Source of the DNA: Diadema setosum
Lineage: Eukaryota; Echinodermata; Echinoidea; Diadematoida; Diadematidae
DNA length: 64,000 nucleotides
Reading direction: 5' to 3'
NCBI RefSeq assembly: GCF_964275005.1
Contig: NC_092700.1
Location: 22,243,674 to 22,307,673, forward strand
The number at the start of each line of letters is the position of its first letter. Position 1 is the first letter of the stretch. The notes under the pieces were generated by a model. The model saw only the letters and a list, made by a program, of their open reading frames with translations, was not told the origin of the DNA and ran no database searches. Positions 24,107 to 36,027 of this stretch are shown piece after piece. A program made the position numbers and the translations under genes.

Positions 24107-25715
24107 CATATATATATGATATTACATCATATTGAAGAAAAAATTGAAGCAGAACTATAAAAATGATCAACTCTTGTCTTCAACAATGTCATCAAGACCA
24201 CCAATATAAACCAATTAACCAATGTGAGTGTTCATGGATGAAACGATTAAAACTGTTCATGGATTAACAGGTAATGTTGGGAATCTCAGTAAACTTCTTC
24301 ACATCACTATCACAATATGATCGAGATGGGTATGTCTTGTCCACTGACTGTTAGTGTTCATCCATGATAATACTATGTAGATGAAACAGTGTAATCTTTC
24401 AAATATTCAACCGCATCTGTAGTCTTGCCGGATTCATTCCTGGCACAGCTGTATCTTACAAACTCCAAGATATCCGGTAAAGCTGGTTTCACTGTACAGC
24501 AAGTTCAAACTGGGATGTACAATATGCGTTCGTTTATCAGCAGAGTATGGTCGGGTTTAGATTTTGCCATTGACAAAAACCTGAAATAGGGTAAAACCAT
24601 CAATTGTTATCAATTTCTCACCATTCTGGCGAGCATTAGCGGCTATCTTGAATATCTCCAAACTCTCAATGATGAAAGGGTGGTATCGTCCAGATTCGCA
24701 TTCAGCATAGTGATCGAAATAGGGTAGAATCATCAATAAAATTGTTCTCAATTACGAAACATTAAAATTGAAATACGTGGAAATTTCCGGTTTTGGCGGC
24801 CATTTTGAAATCGGAATAGGATAGAACCATCAATTGTTCTCAAATTTGAACCATTGAGAATGAAATACGTGAACATTTCCGGTTTTGGCGGCCATTTTGG
24901 CGGCCATCTTGAATATCTCAAAATCCTCAAGGATGCAGGAGATGCATCATCCAGATTCGGATTCAGCACCCTCCAAACAGGGTAAAACCATCAATTGTTT
25001 TCAATTTCTTACCATTTAGGAGGAAATACATCGGAATTTCAGGTTTTAATTTACGGTCAATTCGGCGGCCACTTTGGCGGCCATCTTGAACATCTCAAAA
25101 CCCTCAAGGATGCAAGAGTTGCATCATCCAGATTCGGATTCAACACCATCAAAGTAGGGTAAAACCATCGATTGTTTTCAATTTCTCACCATTTAAAAGG
25201 AAATACATAGAAATTTCCAGTTTTGGCAGCCATTTTGGCGGCCATCTTGAATATCTCAAAATCCTCAAGGATGCAAGACTTGCATCATCCAGATTCAGAA
25301 TCAGCACCCTCGAAATAGGGTAAAACCATCGATTGTTTTCAATTTCTCACCATTTAGAAGGGAATACATCGGAATTTCCGTGTGGGCGGCCATTTTGGCG
25401 GCCATCTTGAATATCTCAAAATCCTCAAGGATGCAAGAGTTGCATTATCCAGATTCGGATTCAGCATCCTCGAAATAAGGTAAAACCATCAATTGTTCTC
25501 AATTTCTCACCATTTAGAAAGAAAAACATGGGAATTTCCGGTTTGGGCGGCCATTTTGGCGGCCATCGTGAGTATCTCAAAACCCTCAAGGATGCAAAAG
25601 TTGCATCATCCAGATTCGGATTCAGCACCCTCGAAATAGGGCAAAACCATCAAAAAACATTGGGTGGACGGTAAAACAAGGTTAGGCCCAAAAAGTGGCT
25701 TTAGCACCCAGACTA
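21623..25715. mobile_element. 4.1-kb foldback transposon with tandem-repeat arms
   Basis: The ends are TAGTCTGGGTGC and its inverse GCACCCAGACTA, flanked by TTA on both sides (21620-21622 and 25716-25718). The left arm (to about 22910) and right arm (from about 24550) are inverted and each consists of some 6-8 diverged copies of a unit of about 160 bp. The unit contains TTTTGGCGGCCATTTTGGC, ATCTTGAATATCTCAAAA and GATTCAGCACCCTCGAAA. The middle (22910-24550) is AT-rich and has no recognisable transposase. The empty site survives in paralogous units near 30167 and 37845. The architecture is that of Foldback/TU-like elements. The superfamily is unknown. Confidence 0.85.
24050..24118. repeat. (TA)n microsatellite inside the foldback element
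   Basis: About 68 bases of TA and TGTA units in the unpaired centre of the element. Confidence 0.95.
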
Positions 25716-26282
25716 TTAAGCATGTGCTTAGACTACAATGGATGTGATGCACAGTGTAAACATGTACGTTGTACGTGTAAACAGTAGCATTATATCACTT
25801 CCCCGCACTAATTTGGCGATTGGAATCAGTATTGAAGGTATGCCACACATACCATGAGTCATACACCTAAATGAGATATCACGTGTACACAGACAAATGC
25901 TAAAGTGCAGTGTTTAGGAAAGTTGCAAACTCCAGTAAACTCATTCTCGTTCCAGTGACATTAATTATAAGTTCGTTGCATTATACTTGCAATGTATTTC
26001 TGGAAAATTGATTTCATAACCTAAGAACCCTCATGTCAATCTATTGAAGCTCATAATTTTGGTAAACGAAAGTAGGATTTAAGTTTCATCGCGTTTTAAA
26101 GCGACTGGGCTGTGTATAGTTACCTTTCAGTAAAAGTTTTACACTCATTTCACCAGGTCAGAAAGAAGCAACGATTATGGTGAACATTTTTTAACTTTAG
26201 TTGTGTATCCCATGAGCTCTCTTAGATTAAAAGGATGGTATAGTTCTGGTTCACATGGGACCTCAGGTTTTAAGTGTTTTAA

Positions 26283-26283
<1 letters not shown>

Positions 26284-26327
<44 letters not shown>
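26284..26327. repeat. (TA)n microsatellite
   Basis: About 44 bases of TA adjoining the MITE at 26328. Confidence 0.95.
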
Positions 26328-26331
<4 letters not shown>

Positions 26332-26577
26332 GAGTTTGTTTGCAAAAACCGATAAGTCCATTTTTGAAGATTTTGAAGTACGGTCTCTGTCATAAAGTAC
26401 AAAATAACACCTTTTAAATGAAATATTGGTCACTACATATAAAGGTACATTTTTGAAGTTATGATCAAAAGAAGCAAAATTTCCTTATTATTCTCTTTAT
26501 TTTTCTTGACCTTTAATCGCAAATATCTCCATTTGACAAATATGGACTTATCGGTTTTTGCAAACAAACTGTTCATA
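26328..26577. mobile_element. 250-bp MITE with about 32-bp terminal inverted repeats in (TA)n
   Basis: The left end reads AGTTTGTTTGCAAAAACCGA then TAAGTCCAT, and the right end reads ATGGACTTATCGGTTTTTGC then AAACAAACT. These pair over about 30 bases. TA repeats flank both ends. No coding capacity. A TA target suggests Tc1/mariner-type mobilisation. Confidence 0.85.
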
Positions 26578-26978
26578 TATATATTGATAATGAGAAACCT
26601 CTTAAATAATGGAATGCATATGCGCATATAATTCTAACAGGAATTCAGAGTCTATTTGATGGAACTTGTTTTTCAAATGTTGAGATATCCAAAACAAAGC
26701 TATCTTGATAAAAGGTGGGACCCACCTTTTATTAGGATCTTTTTCTTTTACATTGTGTTTTTTTTTCTTCACAGCGCAAATCCAAAACTGCTTTTCATCA
26801 TTTAAACTGTGGATTCCCCTAGAAATGTATGCTCTTTAACCCTCATAAAGTGGTTGCAAAAAGTTTAAAGCTGAATCATCATTATCAATGCTTTACCATC
26901 CCGTTAAAATCTATTTCAGGATATCTATTTGGATATTTCATCCATTAGAGCTCAAGATAACGTTTGACTCAGGACGGT

Positions 26979-27803
26979 CTAGGCAGAAATCTGCAGTCGA
27001 TGACGATACATTTCGTCGTAGAATGACATCGCCTGCTCTGCGAGCTCTACCACGTCTTCGGTGAGCTGCTCCTTCGCTGGAACAGGTGTCGCTTTGATGA
27101 ACTCGGAACTTTCCATAGATGGACCCACGAGAATCTTGTTGCGGTACAAAGTGTCGGACGGCCACTTCCAGGCAGTGGCTACTTCCGGCGAGCGTTTTTT
27201 TTTTTTTCTTTTTTCTTTTTTTTTTTCTTTTTTTTTTAAGACGGCACAGATTGGGGCATGGTGCGTGTTAAACCTATGGGAAAAACGTTGGGTTAGGGTT
27301 TTTGATTAGAGTTAGGGTTAGGGTTAGGGTTTGATGGTTAGGGTTAGGATTAGGATTAGGGTTAGGTTTAGGGATAGGGTCCCCAATAGATTTTTAGGGT
27401 CCCCAATCTGCGCCGTCTAAAAAAAAACTAGGGGTCCCATTTCAGCAAAGACTCAGAATAAGGGAAGCCCACGGACTCGCAGTATTTAGATACCACCTGA
27501 TGGGGATGGTCGAGGAGGTCGGCAGCGTTGATCATCATTGGGGATGGGTCTACATTTTCCTTAACGTACTTCCACATGTTGAAATGGTGTTTGAAGAGGT
27601 CATCGAAATAGTCATGGATGTAAAGGCGATAATCAAATACGTCCTCGCTTTTGTGAGACTCATCCTTCAGGATGTTGGTGGCAGACAGTTGCCTAAACGA
27701 CGCATTCCGGAGGGAGTTAGAGACCAGGAGAGGGTGCCGAAGTAAAAAAGAGTGCTTGTAGCCAGTTGGGAGATACTTCCTGGCGTCGTCGGATTTCATC
27801 GAC
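26979..27803 (-). pseudogene. Sulfotransferase-like pseudogene A (exon 2 only)
   Basis: This is exon 2 of the array gene, from the normal stop (26979-26981) up to the region coding SDDARKYLPTGYKHSFLLRHPL. Homology stops near 27803, so the exon's start, the intron and the whole of exon 1 are missing. A small inverted-repeat element carrying TTAGGG repeats (27198-27430) is inserted in the coding sequence. It breaks the frame just after the part equivalent to LLKWDP. Homology then continues into sequence that in other units lies many kilobases upstream (compare 27930-28035 with 46740-46811), so a deletion fused distant parts of a unit. Confidence 0.85.
27198..27430. mobile_element. Small TIR element carrying (TTAGGG)n
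   Basis: Inverted ends of the form T-run + AGACGGCRCAGATTGGGG (about 27239-27258 and, inverted, 27400-27419) frame about 100 bases of TTAGGG and variant units (TTAGGA, TTAGGT, TTTAGGG). It sits inside exon 2 of pseudogene A. In intact copies that site reads CCGGCGAGGGGTCCC without interruption, so the insertion is exact to within a few bases. A 3-bp target duplication (GAG/TAG) is possible but imperfect. Confidence 0.75.
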
Positions 27804-30748
27804 GAAGGATAAGCTCCTCCCAGCGAATCCCATTCGATGATAAAACCACAGAACCGAAATTTAGACCACAAAACTAACGAGGGTACTGTGAAACATGATA
27901 TATTCGCGGCATGAAATTTTCGCGAATTGCCACTGGCATTCAATGCCTTCGAGTGTATCTACACGGTTCTTAACTACGAGATATCTTCGAAGATAGCTCT
28001 CCTCGAGGTAAAGGATCACCGTCTGAGCGTAAATTATGGCAGAAACAAACATTGAATGCTGGTTTGAGTTTTGTCTTTAGCTACGAATTTGACGGAAAAA
28101 AAAAACAATTCTAAATGACAATATCCCTTGAAAAATATGAACTCAACAACAAGAAAATGCACCAAGAGCACACAGATATACTGGAATAGCTGTTTTTTTT
28201 TTTTCCTGTGAAGTAAATTTATAACATTTGAGTGACTAAGTGCGCAAAGATATTTACAGTAGAAAAGTCAGCTGAACGTGTACAACCAAAAATGAAGGGA
28301 CTCTGGAGATAATAGGTTTCCCCGCATCACAAAATCACCAAAAAGTCGCCAGGCGAGGATTTTTAGTTAAAAGCAGATTTTAAAAGAGCACACTCTATGG
28401 ACTCTTCTAATCTATCTTAATATTGGAAAGAGAGCACATACTTTGGTATAGTGTGAACTGAGAAAAAGGGCTCTGAAGTACAACGTCTATTCTTTACAGA
28501 GACGTGATAGCTGTGCGATAAGTGGAAAAAAACAGGATGTAAACCACCGTATAGAGACAACAATGAAGAGATTACTAGGAGTATCTGATTAACCTGGAAT
28601 TAAACATGCTCTATTAACGTTCTGTTTTGTCTATTCTGTCTATGATTAATGCCAACTTTCAAAGCAGTAGCATTATCCTTTCTAAAGTTATTAGAGTTGA
28701 AAATTAAGAGTGTGCCAAGGATTTTCAAGAAATGAGAAGGGGCCGCTGAGAAATACCTGATCACACTTCTCTACAAAAAAAAATTAATAAAAAAATAAAA
28801 AGGTTGTAGAAGAAAGGCTGAAAACATACGTTCCGGTTCATTTTATGGTTCCAAACTGAAGCAGATAAAACAGAAAAATAATAACTCTTTCAGAAAATAT
28901 GAAAAACTCAAGATTGATTTGGTTGACACGTTTCAACCGTTTTATGTCGTAATCATAAAATCAAGGGGTGAGACTTTTTGTTGGTTTTGTGATGCACAGT
29001 CACATAGAGTGTATTAATATGTTGTATTTACAGAGTGCATAAAATATTGAGGGCGGTTTTGCATTTGGCTACTGAAATATCTGCAGACATGCAGAGAGAG
29101 AAGTGTGAAGTCCACGAGGTCACAAAATATAACAGGAATTGCAGAGATACACTTGGTACTACAGGCGTTCAAAAGTGGACGCTTGGCAAGCATATGAAAA
29201 GAACGAATAAAATTTGTGAAACTTCAATTTGGTATTTTAACAAAATTATGATACCTTCTAAGAACGAGAAGTCAAAACGATGTTGAACAAAATGTACATA
29301 AACCAAGAATTACAATATCAAAGTAAGAATAGCTGTCTCAATCTTAAAGCACAGAACCAGAAACACAATTAACATGAAAACGTAATATAACCAATTCTTA
29401 AACTGATTTCGATTCAGATAATTTGTGGCCACCCCCTCCTTATATTTAAACGTAATGACGAACAGACTATGATTTTTTTTTCTTTTGTCAACCCATGCCT
29501 GTTGTAAGCAGCCAAAGAAAAGAGAAATATTTATCACCTTGAAATACACAAATTCAGATTAGAAATTACTGATACAATGTGCACAATATCTTTACTTTTG
29601 TTGAAAAAGAAATAACAAAAGAAGGGATATTGAATTAAAATCGTAGAAGTTAGAGTCATCGTGACCGGACGTCTATGACGGTGACAACATTTAAACAAAC
29701 TGTTTGGTACATAAAGACTGCAAGTTCATCTTAGACAACTTTATTCTAAGTTCGATATTAAGTGCGATACGCACATGTATTGTGTACAGTTGTAACTTTG
29801 TGAATGAACAAATGCTCAAAATCTAATAGCTTAAGTGAAGAATACAGTTGGTACATGTCTATATCAAAATGTAAAGAAAATAAACTCCATCTTTTCACTT
29901 TGGATCGGCAAATAAATTTCTGCCATGGTTCATTAGGCCAACACATCAAGTCAGCTTTCAAGAATACGATCACTCCTTACTTTGATGACATAAATCAACA
30001 CTCTTAAACTTAAAATAGCAAGCAATTCATCTATTAATATCCAGCGCAGAGATATCGAGTGGTAATTGCTTGGAGAGTATGTATTTTGTTCTAATAATAG
30101 TAATTCGTCTCTATTTTGAGGTATGATAAGTCAATAGAGGTCATACTGTTCCAAGATTCGAAACACTAAGTGATATATGCGGAGAGTACAAAGGAATGTG
30201 TCACCATTATCAATGCAATGTGTAAACATACCTCGTGCGTGTATAAACACCGAACTTATATCACTTCTCTGCAACAATATTGCGACAATTGGAATCAGCA
30301 TTAAAGAAATCATACTAATGAGTCTTCTAGTTAGTTTACAGCTAAATGAAATATTACATGTACACACAGAATCGCTAGTACAGTCTATGAAATTTGCAAA
30401 CTCCAACAAATTGCTTCTTGTTTCAGTGACAATAATTATGAGGTCGTTGCATTACTTACAATAGATTTCAAGAAAATTGTTTTGATAACCTGTGAACCTT
30501 TAAGTCAATCTCTTGAAGCTTTTCATTTTGGTAAACGAAAATAGGATTTAACTTCCTTTAGGAGCCTAACCAATGCTAACCGTTCAGTAAAAGTTTTACA
30601 CTCATTTCACTGCTAGGAAGTAAAGATTATGTTTGAAAAATTCTTGTCATTAGTTGTGTATACTACGAATTCTCTTAGATTAGCATCTATTTCAAGGCAT
30701 CAGTTTTGATATTTCATCCATTCGGGAGAGCTCTAGACTCAGGACGAT
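27804..30748. other. Spacer between pseudogenes A and B (array unit U1, left part)
   Basis: 27900-28190 matches 46700-46948. 29230-29800 matches 47310-47830 and 55210-55730. 30050-30748 matches the 3' flank of the other genes. The piece at about 28225-29225 has no partner in the other units and no recognisable element ends or gene. The SINE and the (AATC)n LINE tail found in other units are both absent here, leaving clean empty sites near 29778 and 28167. Confidence 0.65.
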
Positions 30749-32032
30749 CTAGGCAGAAATTTGCAGTCGATGACGGTACATTTCCTCGTAGAATGACATT
30801 GCCTGCTCTGCAAGCTCTACCACGTCTTCGGTGAGCTGCTCCTTCGCAGGAACAGGTGGCGTTTTGGTGAACTCGGAACTTTCCATAGATGGACCCACGA
30901 GAATTTTGTTGCGGTACAAAGTGTCGGACGGCCACTTCCAGGCAGTAGCTACTTCCGGCGAAGGGTTCCATTTCAGCAAAGATTCGGAGTAAGGGAAACC
31001 CATGGACTCGCAGTATTTGGATACCACATGTTGGGGATGGTCGAGGAGGTTGGCAGCGTCGAACACTAGGGGACGGATCGATGTTCTCCTTCACGTACTT
31101 CCACATCTTATAATGGTTTTCGAAGAGGTCTTGGATGTAGTAGTCACGGACGTAAAGGCGCAAGTCATATACAACCTCGTTTTTGTGAGATTCATCCTTC
31201 AGGATGTTGCTGGCAGACTAATTGCCTAAACGACGCCTTCCGGAAGGAGTTAAAGACCAGGAGAGGATGTCGAAGTAAGAAAGAGTGTTTGTAACCAGTT
31301 GGGAGATACTTCTTGGCATCGCCGACTTTCATTGACACGCTCTCACCCTTCATGAATACGCACTTGCTTTCGGATTCCTCCAGGTCCTTTTTAACGTTTG
31401 CATACCTGACGATGAAGCAAATTGCTGAAACTATAGTCTGCGCTCAAGTGAGGATTAGCAGTTCTAGGAATATAAAAGTTCATGATTCTCTTCATATTAT
31501 AACAATTTAATCATAAAGAACGATAATGTTCACAGTAAAAATCCTGTTATTATGGCGGTACGTCGATCATAATTATGAAAAGAAAGATTTATGAACTTCT
31601 TCCGAGCATCCTTTACCTCATCGAGATCTCGATCTTCATCTCCATAATATAATTCAAAATGAATGCGGTAACTTTGTCGTTCCAAAGCAACGCACTGTGC
31701 TGACTAAGAGACAAATTTATCGTTATTATTATCATTATTATTATTATTATCATTATCATTATTATTTATGCGGCTTTGAGTCACAAATATCAATATAACA
31801 TTTGTCAAAATAAAAACGCACAATAGAGAGTTATCGGTGCGCCAGGTTGGGCATACTGCAGCCCGGGTCTGGAAAGAGCCAACTAAATGACTTGGGGGCC
31901 CAGCTCTATCCATACTTGGCAGCCGGGAACACCACTCATGCATTTAGCAAAAGCCGTGGATATCATGCGAGGAGTCATCCACAAGATAGCCTTGCCCGTA
32001 GGAGCGGGATTGCTGGTCGGTTGATTAGCCAT
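30749..32032 (-). pseudogene. Sulfotransferase-like pseudogene B
   Basis: Exon 2 (30749-31405) keeps the normal stop and the splice acceptor but has lost its frame. Intact copies read AACACCATAGGGGAC where this copy reads AACACTAGGGGAC, a 2-base loss near 31060, and an extra base lies near 31217. Exon 1 keeps the first 40-odd codons from the ATG at 32030-32032 (MANQPTSNPAPTGKAILW...). It then runs at about 31903 into unrelated sequence with an early stop, so the second half of exon 1 and the donor site are gone. A host gene copy with several independent lesions, not expressed as a full enzyme. Confidence 0.85.
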
Positions 32033-33044
32033 CGTTACTACGAAATCGGTCGCTCAGGCGAAATCACCACTTACGTTGTATCTCGCTGCAAAGTCTTTTA
32101 CATCTATGCGCAATGCAACGAAGTCTCGAATATATTAAACACTCAGTAAGACCCCTATTATCAACCTCTAGACCCAAAATATCACAACCATGAATTTATG
32201 ACCACACATAACGCGGAAAGGGAGTCTTCTTCCTTACGTCACAAAATTGCCTAGAGCACCCCTCTCACTGTAATGGATCAGTCCAGGAGTGTGCACTGCC
32301 GTGTGTATTGTACTGTAGACATAGAGGTCATATGTTGGAGTACACCGGGTCATGATGATTGTGTGTGCCTGACCCAGCAGTGTCAGGTTAAGTGCAAAGT
32401 TCAGTGCATTGGTTTAGTGATGTATTCAGTTGGGACTTTTCGATTTGCACGTTGAGCCAGGCGTCACCCTGTTATGACGTAGTTTGTACGTACTGCGCAT
32501 GCGCGAGTGTCGACCCTCTGCTCATCGCACAAATTTCGAACACGTTAACTCCGGTTATCACCGTCCACCCAAATGGGTTGCGCCGCGCTCAACTCACCTT
32601 ATCTATGACGTCACACTCCCCTCGCGATAGACGAAAATCATTCGAAAGAGCACGATGACTCTCCGGAAATCCGTGCTCAGTTCACCTGTTTTCCTTTTTC
32701 TTTCGAGAGAATATTGATATTCTAATTACATGAAAGCTTATGATCTTGATGCGTCACATCAGCAGCGCTGACATGCAAACTACAGCCTCTGTTACCAAAT
32801 TTATTTGCCCGCGCTTTCACTGTTTCGCACTTTCCAACTGCATACCATAGTCCCACACATGCATTCACACGTAATGCTGTACGCAATCACATCTCGGTGC
32901 TTAGGCTGGTGCAGTGCATTTACCTTGTAGTCTTACCATGCATCATGTTTTAAAATCCACAAAATCCATCCCAGGATACTTATTCGGCATCTAGTCAAAG
33001 ACAAAATAAATATTACAAGTACAGAAACAAGTCACAAATATACA

Positions 33045-33168
33045 AATGATGCACAGGATAGAGTGCGTTAGTGAAGGTGCGGCGCACTCGAGAGTATTGA
33101 CTCGAGAGTATTTACTGGAGAGTGCGCCGCACCTTCACTAACGCCACGAAATAATCCTGTGCATCATT
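33045..33168. repeat. Hairpin with arms of about 45-50 bp
   Basis: AATGATGCACAGGAT and GTTAGTGAAGGTGCGGCGCACTC on the left pair with their inverses on the right, with about 8 extra bases in the right arm. The loop repeats ACTCGAGAGTA. A short palindromic MITE is likely. Confidence 0.75.
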
Positions 33169-33789
33169 TTTTTTTTTTAATAAAATGGGTCGAAAACTAA
33201 CAGCATTTTTCACGTACCTTTGTGGGTCAATACCAGTCAGCTACATGTAGCACTCGCTCAAAAGTCAAGATGTCCGAAGATGTTCGTCCCAAACATTTAC
33301 GCACGTCGCACTCGGAAATCCCGCACATACTGTACGTATAAGAGTATACGTACGCCATATGTTATGCACAAGAAAGGCCGGCTGGCAGCCCGAACTAGAA
33401 GTTGTTTACAGGATTGACAGCGCGTATAGTAGCGCGTGACGCGCACTTGTAACAACTGATTGAGTGCGCACTGCTAGTGTAAACATTGTGACGTCAGGCC
33501 GTGCATGATCGTAAAAAATAATGCACTCGCACGTGACTCATTTCAGCGCTTCCAATTGGCTACATTCTTGAACCCATTTTATAATAATGCATAATGCACC
33601 CAAGGCACAAGTTGCCTTCTGCACGCGCCACGCTACGAGACGTGACGCCCGAAATCGAAATGTGTTTTAGCAGCGGCTCAACGTACAGACGTAACGCCTT
33701 GACGTACGGTTGCGCTCGGCGGCACGTCCTTCTTGTTCACCCAATCGAAAATAATTAATATAATTAATAGATAATTCTAGATAATTTAA

Positions 33790-34412
33790 ATTGCTTTAAT
33801 TCATGCTTGAGGTTTCACCTGTCCTGATGTCGCAGCACTTGGCGTGTTCTGTATGCAGACCTCTCTTCTCTCTTCTTTCCTCTTCCTTTCCTGTCTTCTG
33901 TTCTTCGTAGACATGTATTGTTATTGTCTTCTCTCTTGTCGGTACTGTCTCGCGTCTTATATGTGTGTGGGTAACTGAATGTCTGTACGAGTGTGTCGTC
34001 CTTTTCATATTTTCCCGGTACACGCAGTTCAATGAACACTGTCTGGGCATTAGCATTGATACTCTATTCTTATTTCTTATTATTGCCGAAGCCAGCGTAT
34101 CTTAAAATAACTATCTTTTTACAAATGACTTAAGTAATTCATATTTAATACAATCCAGCGGTAAAAAAAAAAATAAAAAAAAATCGCTATTTTCCATAAT
34201 TGAAGTTATTTTCCGAACGCTCACGAAGTATACATGCATTGTTCCTCGTAATTATTGTACATAATGATATGTTGTTGTATATAATTTATTTCGTATACTA
34301 CATGAATCTTTTGTAAACGTTTGGACAATATCATTTCATGACATGTATACTTTGTATTATGTTTTGATTTTCGTTGATTTGAAATAAACTACGATTGAAT
34401 TGAATTGAAAAC
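33790..34412 (+). mobile_element. LINE-like 3' end with (TTGAA)n tail
   Basis: Ends GAAATAAACTACGATTGAATTGAATTGAA, a polyadenylation-like box followed by a short tandem tail as in CR1/L2-type elements. The upstream 600 bases are non-coding with a CT-rich stretch (33860-33905). The element is 5'-truncated; its family is not assigned. Confidence 0.5.
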
Positions 34413-34917
34413 TCCCTTGTGTCCGGGGATTGTAGCGGGGTGAAGTCTTGACTTTTACTACGTACGGTACTGCCCTGGATGCTGCTCATGCACTATAGGT
34501 CTCTGTACTTCTCAAGTCTCTCGCTCTGTACTCGCTCTGTACTTGAATCGCGATACGATAAGCAGCTTATAACGATAAGCAGAGGTGCCTGCCAGCCATA
34601 CACTTTGGCTAGTATCCCGACTGAGTTGATGAAATACTCAGTAATAACAAAGAGGCAAATTTGTTACACTTACAAGTCACGTATTTCGCACGAAGTCTCA
34701 GGCATGGTAATCTGCAAATATGCATGTCTGTTGCGTTTTGTCAACAATATGCTTCCGTACACACAACACACTCATACACATATTTAAGAATAATTAAATG
34801 TTAAAAGAAACGGGCTACTGTTATTCGACGAAATATGACAAAGGTGCCTAACCATAAAGGAGATTGCAACTTTCCAAAAGTGCAGAAACGTATCGGTGCC
34901 GAACGGCCCTACCCTTA

Positions 34918-35103
34918 CAGTGAAATCCCGTTGTAACGAACACGGTTATAGCGAAATTCCGGATACAACGAAGTAAAAATTCAGATCGCAACATTATCCG
35001 CTCTATGTATTTCTATTGGTTATTTGTTCAGTTATAACGAAATTTCGATATAACGACAAAAAACTGTCGGTCCCGAGGACTTCGTTATCCACTGTATCCA
35101 CTG
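34918..35103. mobile_element. pogo/Tigger-type MITE (unit U1)
   Basis: About 186 bp, ends CAGTGAAATCCCGTTATAACG and inverse, TA on both sides. AT-rich palindromic boxes (TTATAACGAAATT) are repeated inside. Non-autonomous. It is inserted in the decayed exon 1 at the TA within GTA-TGG (codons 40-41). The right end is slightly rearranged, with CCACTGTAT repeated. Confidence 0.8.
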
Positions 35104-35232
35104 TACTTGGCAGCCCGGAACACCACTCAGGCATTTAGCAAAAGCCGTGGAGATCATGCGAGGAGTCATCCCCAGGATAGCCTTGCCCGTAGAAGCGGAA
35201 TTGCTGGTTGGTTGATTAACCATCGTTACCAT
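35104..35232 (-). pseudogene. Decayed extra exon 1, unit U1
   Basis: From the ATG at 35230-35232 (MVTMVNQPTSN...) to Val-40 of the sulfotransferase first exon, then interrupted by the pogo-type MITE. Beyond the MITE (about 34850-34917) only weak similarity to the rest of exon 1 remains. One substitution replaces the Trp of ILWMTPR by Gly. No exon 2 lies between it and the next gene. Confidence 0.8.
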
Positions 35233-35329
35233 ACGAAATCTGTCGCTCAGGCCAGATCACCTCTTACGCTGTATCTTGCTGCAAAGTAATCTACAGCTAT
35301 GCGCAATGCAAAGAAGTCTCAAATATCTG

Positions 35330-35705
35330 AAAGGGATTGTGTAGTACTGGTGGAGATGAGAATTGGGCTTTTAACTTGTTGTGAGATACCAAGAAATCAC
35401 TTTTGAAAAAGCACAGAGAATACCATTTTAAGAAGAATCCAAAGTTTGTTAGATGAAAATTGGTTTTCCAATCCCTGAGACACCCAATAACAAAGTAAGA
35501 CAAAGCTATCGTAATAAAAGGTGGTTCCCGTTATTTATTCGGAATGCTCTTTTTTTTATACCTCGGCCATTCTAAAACCGATTTTCATCAAATGAATGTT
35601 GAATTCCGCTTGGAACTACATGCTGTTTCATATTTTACGAGAGGTTTCTCATTATCTCATCAAAATATTAGAAACCTGAAGTTACAAATTATACGCTCCC
35701 TTTAA
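35330..35705. mobile_element. AAAGGGA-type palindromic MITE (unit U1/U2)
   Basis: Ends AAAGGGATTGTGTAGTACTGG and, inverted, TTAAAGGGAGCGTATAATT. The centre reads AATAAAAGGTGG. It has the same position and sequence in the three following units, so it predates the array expansion. Confidence 0.75.
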
Positions 35706-35993
35706 CACTCAGATAACCCTCAACAAATCTATAGACGCAAATTGTCAAGACCATTAGTTTATGAAAACACGTAAAGCGGCAAGAAAGGCTGTTTCATTAT
35801 ATCTACAAATCACGTATAGCCATCCCTCATCAGTGTTTCACAGCAAAACTCAATATTGATCATCTGCATATCTGCATATCTTCTCCGTTATGTCAACGAA
35901 GGGTTTTAGTACGCACGACACATTCGCTCACATACCTATATCTAAAGATAGTTACATATTAAAATTCTGGGTGACGTAAAGCCCATCCCCACC

Positions 35994-36027
<34 letters not shown>

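Larger units (their letters stand above)
25716..26978. repeat. Array unit U0: 3' flank of pseudogene A
   Basis: This sequence matches 30170-30748, 37860-38690, 48560-49405 and 56475-57310, the region downstream (in gene orientation) of each sulfotransferase gene. From about 26222 it contains the AAAGGGA-type MITE, here split by a (TA)n tract and another MITE (26328-26577). The palindromic MITE core AAAAGGTGGGACCCACCTTT lies near 26712. Confidence 0.75.
32240..34665. other. 2.4-kb composite insertion in unit U1
   Basis: Other units read continuously across this point (GGGAGTCTTCTTACAAGTCACG, for example at 40487-40508), while here the two halves are separated by about 2.4 kb. The insert holds a GC-richer stretch with a TGACGTCA site (about 32607), a strong hairpin (33045-33168) and a LINE-like 3' end (33790-34412). 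No gene is recognised. Confidence 0.6.

Noticed and set aside
31855-31870. CTGCAGCCCGGG, resembling a cloning-vector polylinker, in pseudogene B
   Set aside because: Too short to indicate vector contamination, and the surrounding bases do not continue as vector sequence.
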